NCBI GenBank assembly: GCA_007750655.1
Contig: CP036290.1
Span: 3,100,001-3,164,000 of the forward strand
DNA: 64,000 bases
Reading direction: 5' to 3'
Origin: Rohdeia mirabilis
GTDB taxonomy: Bacteria; Planctomycetota; UBA1135; GCA-002686595
Part shown: piece by piece, positions 42,192-50,905 of the stretch
How positions within the stretch are numbered: the stretch's first letter is position 1
Layout: each line of letters starts with the position of its first letter
Notes under the pieces: model-generated
What the model saw: only the letters and a program-made list of their open reading frames with translations
The model's database searches: none
Told to the model about the DNA's origin: nothing
Position numbers and translations under genes: made by a program

Positions 42192-44633
42192 ATGCGCCAA
42201 GCCGCCCTCCTTGCCGTCGTCGTGCTGCTCGCCGCCGCGCTCGCCTTCATTCCGTTCGACAGCGGCGAGACGCCTCGCGCTCTCACCCCAGAGGACGCAA
42301 CGGCGGCCGCACGCCCGGACAAGACAGCCACGGACCATGCCGCCGTCGAGCTCGCTGCACCCGGTGCGAGCGCGGGTCTGGAGACCGAACTCGCGGACAG
42401 CGAAGGTGCAACGGCGAGCGCGCGCACGAGCGTGGCCGCAATGGACACGACCCTCGACAGCGGCCCGACCCACCCCGTGCGCGTACGCGTCGTGGACGAA
42501 ACCGGCGCCCCGGTCGCGGGCGCAGCCGTTCATGCGCACCACGGGCCACGGGCACGCGGTGACGCCGTGGCGCAGGCTGCGACGGATCTGGACGGCTACG
42601 CGGAACTCGCGGACGTACCTGCGCGCTTCGAGTTACTCGCCGAGGCGGACGGTTACGTGCTCGAACAGAGCCTGCGTGGCACGCTCGAATCCGCGCTCGA
42701 CGCCGATGATGCCGTGCTCGTCGTTCGACCGGCGGTCCACGTCACGGGCGTGGTCGTCGACGCGAGCGGTGCTCCTGTCGAGGGTGTGCGCGTCGCGATC
42801 GGCGCGCCGACGATCTTCGACCGTATGACCACATCGCCGGGCGTCTACCGTGCTGGCCATGGAGCGGCCACGGCACACTCGAACACAGCGGGTCGCTTCG
42901 AACTCGGTCCGGTCGCCGATCGCGAGCACATGTTGACCGCCGAGACACCTGGATACGTGCGCGCACGCGTCGCAGCGCAACCTGGAACGCCCGTTCGCGT
43001 CGAACTCGATCGCGGCGCGGGACTGGAAGGCATCGTGTTCGAGGCCGATGGCACTCCCGCGGTCGGTGCACTCGTGCGCAGCGGATCGATGCCCACCAGC
43101 GAGCGCGTGACGACCGACGCGCAGGGTCGCTATGTGGTGTGGGGCTACGCGCGACCGACGAGCGGCGACGAGAGCGGCGACGGCTTCGCACGCGAGGCGG
43201 TGGCTATCGGCCCTCGTGCCGCGAACAGTACGACGAGCCCCCCCTACCTGCTCGTGCTCCACGAAGGCCACGCGGTACAGGTGCTTCAACCCGTGCGCCC
43301 GCGCGTCGACTCCCCCGCTGTGCAGGACGTGCGGCTCGCACCCGCTCACGAGATCGCCGGCCGCGTGCTCACAGCGGATGGTACGCCGGTCGCCGGAGCC
43401 GAGGTCTGGATCGAGGGCACCAACGAAGTCGATCCCGGCTACGTCACCAGCCGGCGCACCACCTGGGAGTACATGGCGGGCATCGCCGACATCGAGACGG
43501 ACACAGACGGTCGATTCGCGTTCGACCGGCTGTACGGGGGGCTCTGGACCGTGCACGCATCCTTCCCGGACGATCGACGCACGGTTGACGTGGAGACCCG
43601 CGCGGGCGTCGACGACCTGGTCGTGCGACTCGACCGCGAGGCACTCGACAAGGTCGTGCTGGCGGGTCGCGTGACGGACGGTCTCACAGGTGCACCGATC
43701 CCGTCGTTCCGGGTCGTGCCGTTCGTGGGCGGGATGGGCAGGTTCTACGACGTCGAGGATTCGGACGGGCGCTTCCGCGTGGCGGGCCTGCCGCCAGGGC
43801 CGATCCGGGTGAGCATCTCGGCCGACGGCTTCGCGAATGGCAGCCTGGGCGAACGCAACTTCGCACTCGGCGAACACCTCTTGGATGTTCAGCTCCTGCC
43901 GACGCGTGAACTGGTACTGCGGGTGACCGAGGACGGCGAGCACCCCACCGATTCGGTCCAGGTGAGAGTGCTCGACTCCAGCGGAGCCGAACTCATGCTC
44001 CCAACAGGCGACTCGGGCAGGAGCAGCAGCGTCTGGCTGCGCGGAGGCGAGACCGGATTGCGCGGCCTGCCCGCCGCGCGCGTGACCGTGATCGCGACAG
44101 CGTCCGATGGCCGCGTCGCGCGCGCTGCGATCGATCTGGCTGCAGATGTGCTGCACGAGCTCACGCTCGATCTCGAGGCCAAGCCCGTCGAACCGCAGGA
44201 ACCGACGACCGACGTGCTGCCGTGGGTGTTCGCGCTCGCGGGGGAAGAGTCTGCAGCGGACTTCGTGCCAACCGCGATCGGGGGCGACCAGGACCGGGAC
44301 GTACTGGGTACCTACTTCGGGCGGCACGTTCCGGACGGTGGCGCGACGATCACGTTCGAAGACACAGAAGGCGTGACCGCAGCGACGGTCGCGATCGAGG
44401 TCATCGCCCCGGGCAACGCGTTCACGGCACCGACCTACCGGATCGAGACCAGCTTCCCGGACGGCTCGTCATCCCAGGAAGGTGTCGGCGCCATCCCGAA
44501 CGTCGAACTCGCGGCCGGCCGCTACACGGTGCGGGTGGACGTTCCTGGCTACCCGGCGTTCGAGCGCATCTACGAGGTCCCCGCGCTGGACGAGAGTGGC
44601 TGGTTCCTGCCGTTGCCTCTCGCTGGTGAGTAG
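42192..44633 (+). CDS. Large secreted protein with repeated carboxypeptidase-regulatory-like domains
   Basis: 813 residues with an N-terminal hydrophobic signal or anchor (MRQAALLAVVVLLAAALAFIPF). At least five Ig-like carboxypeptidase-regulatory modules are visible by their G-x-V-x-D-x-x-G-x-P-V-x-G-A pattern: VRVVDETGAPVAGAAV, GVVVDASGAPVEGVRV, GIVFEADGTPAVGALV, GRVLTADGTPVAGAEV and GRVTDGLTGAPIPSF. Each is followed by a DxxGxF/Y-type strand (TDLDGYAEL, TDAQGRYVV, TDTDGRFAF, EDSDGRFRV). Such proteins are structural or adhesive surface components, or TonB-linked scaffolds. No catalytic domain is seen. Element B2 lies directly upstream. Confidence 0.85.
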   Translation: MRQAALLAVVVLLAAALAFIPFDSGETPRALTPEDATAAARPDKTATDHAAVELAAPGASAGLETELADSEGATASARTSVAAMDTTLDSGPTHPVRVRVVDETGAPVAGAAVHAHHGPRARGDAVAQAATDLDGYAELADVPARFELLAEADGYVLEQSLRGTLESALDADDAVLVVRPAVHVTGVVVDASGAPVEGVRVAIGAPTIFDRMTTSPGVYRAGHGAATAHSNTAGRFELGPVADREHMLTAETPGYVRARVAAQPGTPVRVELDRGAGLEGIVFEADGTPAVGALVRSGSMPTSERVTTDAQGRYVVWGYARPTSGDESGDGFAREAVAIGPRAANSTTSPPYLLVLHEGHAVQVLQPVRPRVDSPAVQDVRLAPAHEIAGRVLTADGTPVAGAEVWIEGTNEVDPGYVTSRRTTWEYMAGIADIETDTDGRFAFDRLYGGLWTVHASFPDDRRTVDVETRAGVDDLVVRLDREALDKVVLAGRVTDGLTGAPIPSFRVVPFVGGMGRFYDVEDSDGRFRVAGLPPGPIRVSISADGFANGSLGERNFALGEHLLDVQLLPTRELVLRVTEDGEHPTDSVQVRVLDSSGAELMLPTGDSGRSSSVWLRGGETGLRGLPAARVTVIATASDGRVARAAIDLAADVLHELTLDLEAKPVEPQEPTTDVLPWVFALAGEESAADFVPTAIGGDQDRDVLGTYFGRHVPDGGATITFEDTEGVTAATVAIEVIAPGNAFTAPTYRIETSFPDGSSSQEGVGAIPNVELAAGRYTVRVDVPGYPAFERIYEVPALDESGWFLPLPLAGE

Positions 44634-44679
44634 ACGTGGTCGGTGCGGCGCCGGCCCCGATCACTGCGCCAGCGCTCGC

Positions 44680-45303
44680 TCAGATTTCGATGCCATGCTG
44701 CCCCAGCTCGACGCGTAGCGCCTCCACGCACGCCTCCGCGTGGGTCCAGCCCACCAGGTGTCCGGCACCCGCGATCGCCACGGCGTCGTCCGGACACGGG
44801 ATGACGAGATCGCGCGCGCCGTGCACCCGCACCACGGGCCCGGCGAAGTTGACGCCCGGCCAGTCCGCCACCGCCCGGCACATGGCGCGCACGAAGCCCG
44901 GATCCGCCCCAGCGGCCAGAGCCGCCACGTCGCCGCCCGACTTCCCCGCCAGCAGCTGCGCGAGCCCGATCGGCGCCACCGTGGCGAGCGGCGCGATCAA
45001 CCGCAGGAACGGCTGCACCTCCGACGCCTGGCGCGCACTCCCGATCAGCGCGACGGCGCGGGCTCCAACGAGCGCGCCGATCTCGAGCGCGACCATGCCG
45101 CCGAGGGAGGAGCCGACGATCACGTCGACGGCCGTGATGCCCTCGCGCTCCACGAGCCGTTCGGCGATCGCGCGCAGCGTCCGCTCGCCGTGGTGTTCCG
45201 GCCAGTCGACGAAGCGTGCGCGAGCGAGCGCGCGCCACGGGCCCCGGTACATGTCCGAGGTGGCGCCCATGCCGGGGAGGATGATCGTGGGTGCTGCGCC
45301 CAT
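44680..45303 (-). CDS. Alpha/beta-hydrolase
   Basis: 207 residues. The fold begins APTIILPGMGATSDMYRGPW, with the nucleophile elbow VGSSLGGMVALEIG (G-x-S-x-G, Ser about 66). A late acid/His pair is visible in VVRVHGARDLVIPC and GAGHLVGWTH. It is short for the family, with a minimal cap, resembling RsbQ/YvaM- or YqiA-like hydrolases. Substrate unknown. It is convergent with the large surface protein gene and its start lies 17 bp from palindrome D1. Confidence 0.85.
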   Translation of the reverse strand: MGAAPTIILPGMGATSDMYRGPWRALARARFVDWPEHHGERTLRAIAERLVEREGITAVDVIVGSSLGGMVALEIGALVGARAVALIGSARQASEVQPFLRLIAPLATVAPIGLAQLLAGKSGGDVAALAAGADPGFVRAMCRAVADWPGVNFAGPVVRVHGARDLVIPCPDDAVAIAGAGHLVGWTHAEACVEALRVELGQHGIEI

Positions 45304-45319
45304 CGGGTCGACGATACTA

Positions 45320-45412
45320 GTACGGAGTCAGACACATCTTCGCCGCCCGACCGCGAAGGTGTGCCGCACACGAACTCTCGCTCGAGCGACGAAGGCGTGC
45401 CTGACACCGTAC
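45320..45412. repeat. Palindromic element D1 (family D)
   Basis: 93 bp, GTACGGAGTCAGACAC ... GTGCCTGACACCGTAC. The interior has CTTCGCCGCCCGAC against CTCGAGCGACGAAG and a centre GTGTGCCGCACAC. It lies between the hydrolase start and the stop of the upstream-located lipoprotein gene (minus strand). Confidence 0.9.
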
Positions 45413-45434
45413 TTCTACTCCGTACAAGGAGAAC

Positions 45435-46172
45435 TCATCGTTCGAGCCGCACCCATCGAATCGTGACGCTCTCGTTCGGTCGGTGGCCGACCACGAGGAA
45501 CTTTGCGAGGCGCTCGAATTCGGGGTCATGTCGATCCGTGATTCGAAGGACGTAGACGTGTCCGATGTGAACCGACGCGGAGTCCGTGTCTCGGTGCGGC
45601 TCGGCATGCAACGCGGCGTCCTCCAGGAGAGGCTGGGTGCTCTGCGCGGTGTAGTCCTCCAGGATGACGAGTCGACCGTCCTCGACGCGGATGGATGCGA
45701 ATCCCTGCCCGCCGCCGACGGTCTCGTCGTAGCCGTACCGCCCCTGCAGTTCGTCCTGTCGACCGAGGTCGAGAATCACGCCCTCCCGGCCGCCCTCGAT
45801 CCCGACGCTGAAGCCATCGGCCGCGTAGTTGCCGTACTCGATGTCGGACTGGTGGTTGAAGATCCCGTGGTCGTGCATGATCGATCCGAACGCACCGGAC
45901 TCGAACGACATCGTGTTCGTGAGCGGGTCCCACATCCAAAGCGTTGCGAGACCGCTCCCCTCTGTCGTAGCCCCACTTGCTTTGGAGCTGTGGCCGTCGC
46001 GACCAGCCCCACGCGGAGGACGAACCAGCTTGACCGATTCGATCAATTCGATCGCTTCGACCTGTTCTGGGCCATTGCTCACTGCCAGGTGGTCGCTAGC
46101 GCACGAAGCTGTGAGTGAGACACAGAGTAGGCCGAGCAAACCGATGCGAAACGAATGCTGACAAGGCTTCAT
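45435..46172 (-). CDS. Lipoprotein of unknown function
   Basis: 245 residues. The signal peptide ends in a lipobox (VSLTASC, Cys about 24). The mature part is acidic and glycine-rich with a repeated G-x-D/E pattern (DIEYGNYAADGFSVGIEGGREGVILDLG, ELQGRYGYDETVGGGQGFASIRVEDGRLVIL) and a final strand-rich segment HVYVLRITDRHDPEF. Charged HDHGIFNHQSD could bind metal, but this is speculative. No family recognised. It is flanked by D-family palindromes on both sides (D1 after the stop, D2 upstream). Confidence 0.7.
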   Translation of the reverse strand: MKPCQHSFRIGLLGLLCVSLTASCASDHLAVSNGPEQVEAIELIESVKLVRPPRGAGRDGHSSKASGATTEGSGLATLWMWDPLTNTMSFESGAFGSIMHDHGIFNHQSDIEYGNYAADGFSVGIEGGREGVILDLGRQDELQGRYGYDETVGGGQGFASIRVEDGRLVILEDYTAQSTQPLLEDAALHAEPHRDTDSASVHIGHVYVLRITDRHDPEFERLAKFLVVGHRPNESVTIRWVRLER

Positions 46173-46474
46173 GGGGGCTCTCCATCGAAGGGGTGAGTCA
46201 ACATGCTAAGCGAGGGCTGTCGCTCCTGCAGCCCACACGACCTGCTGGTCACCCCACGAGGCACACGATCTCAGCTCGCTGGCCTCCCATGCGTTCGGGA
46301 GTTGTCTGGAGTCGGACCCCCACTCGTCGATCGAGAACCAGGAAGTGCCCCAGAACGGCGTGCGGCGGTGGGAGTACGGCGTCAGACGCATCTTCGTCGC
46401 CCGACCGCGAAAGTGTGCCGCACACGAACCCTCGCTCGAGCGACGAAGGTGTGTCTGACACCGTACTGGGAGGT
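46173..46474. other. Intergenic region with D2 and a family C remnant
   Basis: 302 bp between two minus-strand genes. It contains a family C terminus-like fragment at 46308-46334 (GGAGTCGGACCCCCACTCG) and the full D2 palindrome. Nothing else is evident. Confidence 0.55.
46374..46466. repeat. Palindromic element D2 (family D)
   Basis: 93 bp, GTACGGCGTCAGACGCATC ... GGTGTGTCTGACACCGTAC, the same length and internal layout as D1 and D3. The right end lies 9 bp from the stop of the small membrane protein gene. Confidence 0.92.
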
Positions 46475-46693
46475 CTACTCGATGCCCGAGAAGATCGACT
46501 CGTTGTCGTCGGCCGGGGGGAAACACTCTTCAAGGGAGGACTCCTCCAGCATGGCCACATAGGCCAGGTAGCCTCCTCCCAGCCCGATGACCGCGATCAG
46601 CGCGATCAAGGTCCCGTGGATCCATGTGAAGCCCCCCATCTCGCGGGCAGCGCCCGAGGAAAGGTCGGTGTCGTTCTTTTGCTCGCTGGACAT
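46475..46693 (-). CDS. Small single-pass membrane protein
   Basis: 72 residues from ATG 46693. A polar N-terminus (MSSEQKNDTDLSSGAAREMGG) precedes one membrane helix (WIHGTLIALIAVIGLGGGYLAYVAML) and an acidic tail (EESSLEECFPPADDNESIFSGIE). Function unknown. It is bracketed by palindromes D2 (3' side) and D3 (5' side). Confidence 0.6.
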   Translation of the reverse strand: MSSEQKNDTDLSSGAAREMGGFTWIHGTLIALIAVIGLGGGYLAYVAMLEESSLEECFPPADDNESIFSGIE

Positions 46694-46793
46694 GTCTTCC
46701 TCGTACTTGCTATCGCCGGTGTCCCGCCTCGAACCTGTTGAGTCTGCGGGGAGAGAAGGTACCAGAGGATCGTGGAACACTCGTGTGTACGGC

Positions 46794-46886
46794 GTACGGC
46801 GTCAGACCCATCTTCGTCGCCCGACCGCGGAGGTGTGCCGCACACGAACCCTTGATCGAGGGACGAAGATGGGTCTGACGCCGTAC
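46794..46886. repeat. Palindromic element D3 (family D)
   Basis: 93 bp with near-perfect outer arms GTACGGCGTCAGACCCATCT / AGATGGGTCTGACGCCGTAC. The third arm position is CCC/GGG here, GAC/GTG-type in D1 and ACG/TGT-type in D2. It lies 1 bp from the stop codon (46888-46890) of the VCBS protein gene. Confidence 0.94.
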
Positions 46887-46887
46887 C

Positions 46888-48513
46888 TCAGGGAACGAGC
46901 GTGAGCGGCACGGCGTTGCTGACGAAGACGAGCGCTCCCAGACCCCCGGGCCCGAAGTCGAAGGTCACGAAGGCGTGATGGAGCGTCAGGCCGACGAGAG
47001 AAGGGTCGGTCCCGGGAGGCACACGTACACGGACGGAGTGGGTCCCGGACAAGAAGCCGGACTCGCCGAACGTGGAACCGGGCATCGGAGCGATGCCGCC
47101 CGGCTGGTTGGGAAGCTGCCCCAGGAGGTAGCTGAAGTACGCGTCGGCGTTCAGCGGGAGGTTGAGACCGACTTCTGGGATGTCCAAACCGGGCAGAACT
47201 CCGGTCGCCGTGCCGCACATCACGTAGAAGTCGCCGATGCCGCCCGAGTCGAGAGTCAGGACCTGCTCGCCTCCGGCTTGGACGCTCACTTGCCGAGGCG
47301 TGCCGACGAGTCCACTGCCCGCGCTGGGCTGCGGAACGCCGTCGTTCCAGTGGATGCGCAGCGGAAAGGTCTGAGAGAACGGAACGAACGGGTCCGGGAC
47401 CTCGGTCGAGACGACGAGGTCCACGTCGCCGTCGGCGTCGAAGTCCCCCACCTCGATCTCCAACGCGTCGCCGCACTCCCCCAGCCATTCGGGTGCAGTG
47501 AAGTCGCCCCCACCGTTCGACAGGATGCACCACAGCGCGCCGGCCTTCTCGTACGCGATGTCGGCAAGTCCATTGCCGTCGATGTCGGCGATCACCGTGG
47601 GCCCGCGACCGACGACGCCGTCGAGCTGGACCGGCGCGGCGAAACCGCCGCCGGGTAGACCGGCCGCCCAGTCGACCCGCGAACCGATCGACGATCCACC
47701 CGAGACGTCCCACACGACGAGGTCCAACGGAGCGACGCCGTCGAGATCGGCGAAGAGGTGTTCGTGGGCGATCGGGACGGGTGAGAGCAGCTCCATCGGA
47801 CCGAAGCTCCCACCGCCCTGACCCTTCATGGCGAGCACGCCCTCGGTGCCGCCGGCGATCGTGATGTCGAGGTGGCCGTCCCCATCCACGTCGAACAGGC
47901 GAAGGTCGCCCTTGCTCGCCCCCAACGTCGTCTCCAACCCTCGTAGATCACTGCCCTGTGCCAGGGTCACGTAGGGCGTGAGTCCGCCTTGCCCGTCGCC
48001 CGCCACCATTCCGATCGTCGGCGGTGAAGCCGTCATGCACACGACGTCCTCGACTCCGTCCCCATCGACGTCCGCGACGTCGATCTCGGCCAGGAACGAG
48101 GTTGGAGCTGAAACCAGCTGAACGGGTCCGAGCACGTTGTTCGTGCCGCTCGCGGACCAGCCCAGCGGTGCACCGAAGAGGTACCCGATCACCAGATCCC
48201 GCCCGGTTCCCGGGCCACCCAGATCCGTGTACTCGAGCTCGCTCATCGCGTTCGTACCACCGATCCCGATCCCGCCCGTCCAACTCTGAGCGACTCCCGG
48301 GTTGCGGAGCCGCAGGACGGAGCCGCCTGCGAGAGCGAGCGTCAGGTCCAGGTCACCATCTCCGTTCCAATCGAAAGGAAGGATGTCCAGGACCTGCCCC
48401 GTGTCCGCGACGACGAGCGTCGACGTGGCGAAGGTCTGACCGTGGGCGGTGCCGACGACCGAGGTCGCGATGAAGGCGGACCAGGCGAGGACGAGCGAGG
48501 GGGCGATCTGCAT
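46888..48513 (-). CDS. Secreted FG-GAP/VCBS repeat protein
   Basis: 541 residues with signal peptide (about 1-26, cleaved after AHGQ). FG-GAP-type calcium loops recur through residues about 40-390: DWNGDGDLDLTLA, DVDGDGVEDVVCM, DVDGDGHLDITIAGG, DIDGNGLADIAYE and DFDADGDVDLVVS. They predict a seven-bladed beta-propeller. The last about 130 residues (VSVQAGGEQVLTLDSGG to TLHHAFVTFDFGPGG) form a separate beta domain also present in the nuclease at 24401-26218. There is no UGA interruption, unlike the two smaller FG-GAP genes. Its stop abuts palindrome D3. Confidence 0.88.
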   Translation of the reverse strand: MQIAPSLVLAWSAFIATSVVGTAHGQTFATSTLVVADTGQVLDILPFDWNGDGDLDLTLALAGGSVLRLRNPGVAQSWTGGIGIGGTNAMSELEYTDLGGPGTGRDLVIGYLFGAPLGWSASGTNNVLGPVQLVSAPTSFLAEIDVADVDGDGVEDVVCMTASPPTIGMVAGDGQGGLTPYVTLAQGSDLRGLETTLGASKGDLRLFDVDGDGHLDITIAGGTEGVLAMKGQGGGSFGPMELLSPVPIAHEHLFADLDGVAPLDLVVWDVSGGSSIGSRVDWAAGLPGGGFAAPVQLDGVVGRGPTVIADIDGNGLADIAYEKAGALWCILSNGGGDFTAPEWLGECGDALEIEVGDFDADGDVDLVVSTEVPDPFVPFSQTFPLRIHWNDGVPQPSAGSGLVGTPRQVSVQAGGEQVLTLDSGGIGDFYVMCGTATGVLPGLDIPEVGLNLPLNADAYFSYLLGQLPNQPGGIAPMPGSTFGESGFLSGTHSVRVRVPPGTDPSLVGLTLHHAFVTFDFGPGGLGALVFVSNAVPLTLVP

Positions 48514-48949
48514 GGGGGCTCACCGGTCAAGGTGAAGGGAGCGTGACGAGCTTGGCGAGCGAGCGGCTCCCCGCGAACAGGACCGAGGAGCGCGAGGACT
48601 CAATGGCTCGCTCGTCGAGCCCGGGTATGACCGGCCGCGAAGATACGCGATGGCGTTCGAGCCCGTCCTCGGTCGGATGGACTGCTCGACCAAGGTTCGT
48701 TCACGCCGCGAGGATGGAGCGACGCATCTACCGAGCCACCTCCGTTTCGAGGGACGGAGCTGCTCACCGGCGCGCCTCTCCGTCGGACACACCTGCTCGG
48801 CATCGTCTATCGTCCACATCAGCAGCCACCCTGCTCCACCAAGCACCACTACGGCACACTCGACCGAGTATCATTGTGCGCAGATCTCAGCCTATCGCCA
48901 GCATGGCAAGATCCGAAAGGCCACACCATCGACTACACCGAATCACTCA
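48514..48949. other. Divergent intergenic region with lower G+C at its right end
   Basis: 436 bp between the divergent VCBS and small membrane protein genes. The right half becomes visibly A+T-richer than the rest of the window. No palindrome of families A-E is seen. Confidence 0.4.
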
Positions 48950-49438
48950 ATGCTGACAATCAACCCAACCTCACTCGCCGCGCTAGACATCCCGAGCGGG
49001 TTTGTAATGACAGGGAGGTTTGCCGCCTTCCTACTGGGATCCGGAGCCGCGTTCTTTGCACTTGGCGCGATCGCCCAAGCGCACGACCCAGGCGCGCCAC
49101 TGTTGCGTGGCCGACAGATCCACCAACTGGAGTCGAAGTGGAATTTCGTTCCGGCCCCAGGCCTCCTCCAATGGGCGGTGCTGGCCATCCCGGTCTTACT
49201 GGTCGGGAACTACGTATCCAATGTGGCTGGAAGGGACGGCGTCGTCAGGTATACCCTTGCCCTCCCCTGGGCGTGGTACATCTGGAGCATAAGGTGGAAG
49301 TTTCTTGTCCGCCGAGAGGCGTACCTAGTTGCGGCCGAGTACAAGCCGCAAGCTGACTCGCAGGTGGGTGCGATCGCCTTCCGTTCGTATTGGATCTGCC
49401 TCCTCATTACCCCGATAGTGGGAGCATTCTCGATCTAG
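48950..49438 (+). CDS. Small membrane protein in a lower-GC patch
   Basis: 162 residues from ATG 48950. Helices are FVMTGRFAAFLLGSGAAFFALGAIA, GLLQWAVLAIPVLLVGNYV, YTLALPWAWYIWSIRW and SYWICLLITPIVGAFSI. Codon usage is more relaxed at third positions than in neighbours (AAT, ACA, TTG and CTA are frequent), consistent with recent acquisition. No family recognised. Confidence 0.62.
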   Translation: MLTINPTSLAALDIPSGFVMTGRFAAFLLGSGAAFFALGAIAQAHDPGAPLLRGRQIHQLESKWNFVPAPGLLQWAVLAIPVLLVGNYVSNVAGRDGVVRYTLALPWAWYIWSIRWKFLVRREAYLVAAEYKPQADSQVGAIAFRSYWICLLITPIVGAFSI

Positions 49439-49469
49439 CTGAGCGCCTGAGAAATCGAAGAGCCTTGCA

Positions 49470-49563
49470 GTACTGATTCAGACAAACCTTCGTCGCCCGA
49501 TAGCGAAAGCGGTGCCGCACAAGAATCCTCGCCCAAGAGACGAAGGGGTGCTTGACTCCGTAC
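49470..49563. repeat. Diverged palindromic element D4 (family D)
   Basis: 94 bp, GTACTGATTCAGACAAACC ... GGGGTGCTTGACTCCGTAC. The internal blocks CTTCGTCGCCCGA, GGTGCCGCAC and GAGACGAAGG are retained, but pairing is poor, so this is an older copy. A family C fragment follows at about 49647-49676. The rest of the 277-bp gap is empty. Confidence 0.75.
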
Positions 49564-49715
49564 AAGAGAGCACCGCACGAGGACGCACATGCGACGCCCC
49601 TGTCGAGACAGAGGTTGGCCTCGACCTTACGGCTCCTTCCGTCGGTAGATCAACGAACTCGGGTCCGACTCTGCACTCACGGGAGATTGTCGAATTCGCG
49701 CAACGAGGCACCTCC

Positions 49716-50855
49716 CTATTCCGCGCCCCCCTTGACAGGGCCATCATCGTCCTCGTTGTTATCACGCGCCCCGAGTTGAAGAATTGGCTCCCCAGATATC
49801 TTGGGATAGCTGGTGCATTGCACTGCGCTTACCCCTCGTCGCACAGACGCTTCGCCATGGTCAGCGGCTTCACCCTCGACCCCACTCTCCTCGGAAGCTC
49901 CGATCGCTACCTCTAAGCGAACTCCGCGATCGATCCTATCTGCTATCCGCCTCAGCGCCATGGTCAACTCGTTCCGAAGCTCGTTGGCCCTCGCATCATT
50001 ACTCCGATCGAAACATGCCGAGTCCTCTTCCATCGCAGCTAGCACTTCAGAAGCGACCTCCTCGACCCCCTGCGAAGCAACTCGATTCGCGTCCTCGCCC
50101 AGCGACTCGAGGGTTGAATCTGAAGCACCCTCTAACGCCTTCAACTCAGACCGCACCTTTCTGATATCGAGAACCTTCTTGTAGAGAGCGACAAGCCGTT
50201 CAATCGCAACAGCGATGTATGCCCCGACCTCCGGGACCGTTTCAAGAACGACAGTAAAATCACTCGAGGAGACCGACTTGACAGCGAATGGACGCCGCGC
50301 ACCAGTGACCAGCTCGCTAAACACTCCAAGCCGCTCAACAATCTCCTGCCACTCCTCGAAGAGGCTCTCAGCTGATTTCTCAACTAGTCCTCGCGGCACC
50401 TGCAACGCGATCTCGCATTCGCCTTCGCCAACATCAGCTGTAGTAACATTGAACAACTCTAGCGCTGAGCGCATACCTTCAAGCGCACTCGAGATCTTGT
50501 CGAACTCGTCAAGAACGACCTGAAGTGCGTCCAGCGCCGAGCTCGGAGTAATCTGATTTCCGTCAAGCGCACGGCCAATTCGCCGCGCCAGTCTACCGCC
50601 TGTATGATCCCATACCCCCATCTCCTGCGCGGACTCCACCATGGACTGCGGGAGCTGGTTGCTTGGCAAACCCTTCAGCGATTTCACTAGCGAGTCTCTT
50701 GCCTTCGCGAGCGCCTGTTGATGACCCGCGTTCTGAGGCTGGTTGGCTAGCGTCTGAAGGGTCTCACGCAAGCGCTGCGTCTTCTCAGCAATCTCGTGTA
50801 CATCGATCTCCGTAGAAAACGTCCACACCAAGTCGTACAGCTTCTCGACGTTCAT
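49716..50855 (-). CDS. Hypothetical helical protein of probable foreign origin
   Basis: 379 residues, almost entirely helical and charged, with coiled-coil-like heptads (IAEKTQRLRETLQTLANQPQNAGHQQALAKARDSLVKSL; AIERLVALYKKVLDIRKVRSELKALEG). A middle segment of strands includes ECEIALQVPRGL and DFTVVLETVPEVGAYIAVAIERL. The start MNVEKLYDLVWTFSTEID is reasonable. Base composition is clearly lower in G+C than both flanks, with many A/T-ending codons, so it was probably transferred in. No family recognised; isolated genes of this kind are sometimes phage- or defence-associated, but nothing here shows that. Confidence 0.65.
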   Translation of the reverse strand: MNVEKLYDLVWTFSTEIDVHEIAEKTQRLRETLQTLANQPQNAGHQQALAKARDSLVKSLKGLPSNQLPQSMVESAQEMGVWDHTGGRLARRIGRALDGNQITPSSALDALQVVLDEFDKISSALEGMRSALELFNVTTADVGEGECEIALQVPRGLVEKSAESLFEEWQEIVERLGVFSELVTGARRPFAVKSVSSSDFTVVLETVPEVGAYIAVAIERLVALYKKVLDIRKVRSELKALEGASDSTLESLGEDANRVASQGVEEVASEVLAAMEEDSACFDRSNDARANELRNELTMALRRIADRIDRGVRLEVAIGASEESGVEGEAADHGEASVRRGVSAVQCTSYPKISGEPILQLGARDNNEDDDGPVKGGAE

Positions 50856-50905
50856 TGCTCGCCAGGGTCATTCCTCAGTTGCGCCGCCCGCCAACGCCCT
50901 GAGTA

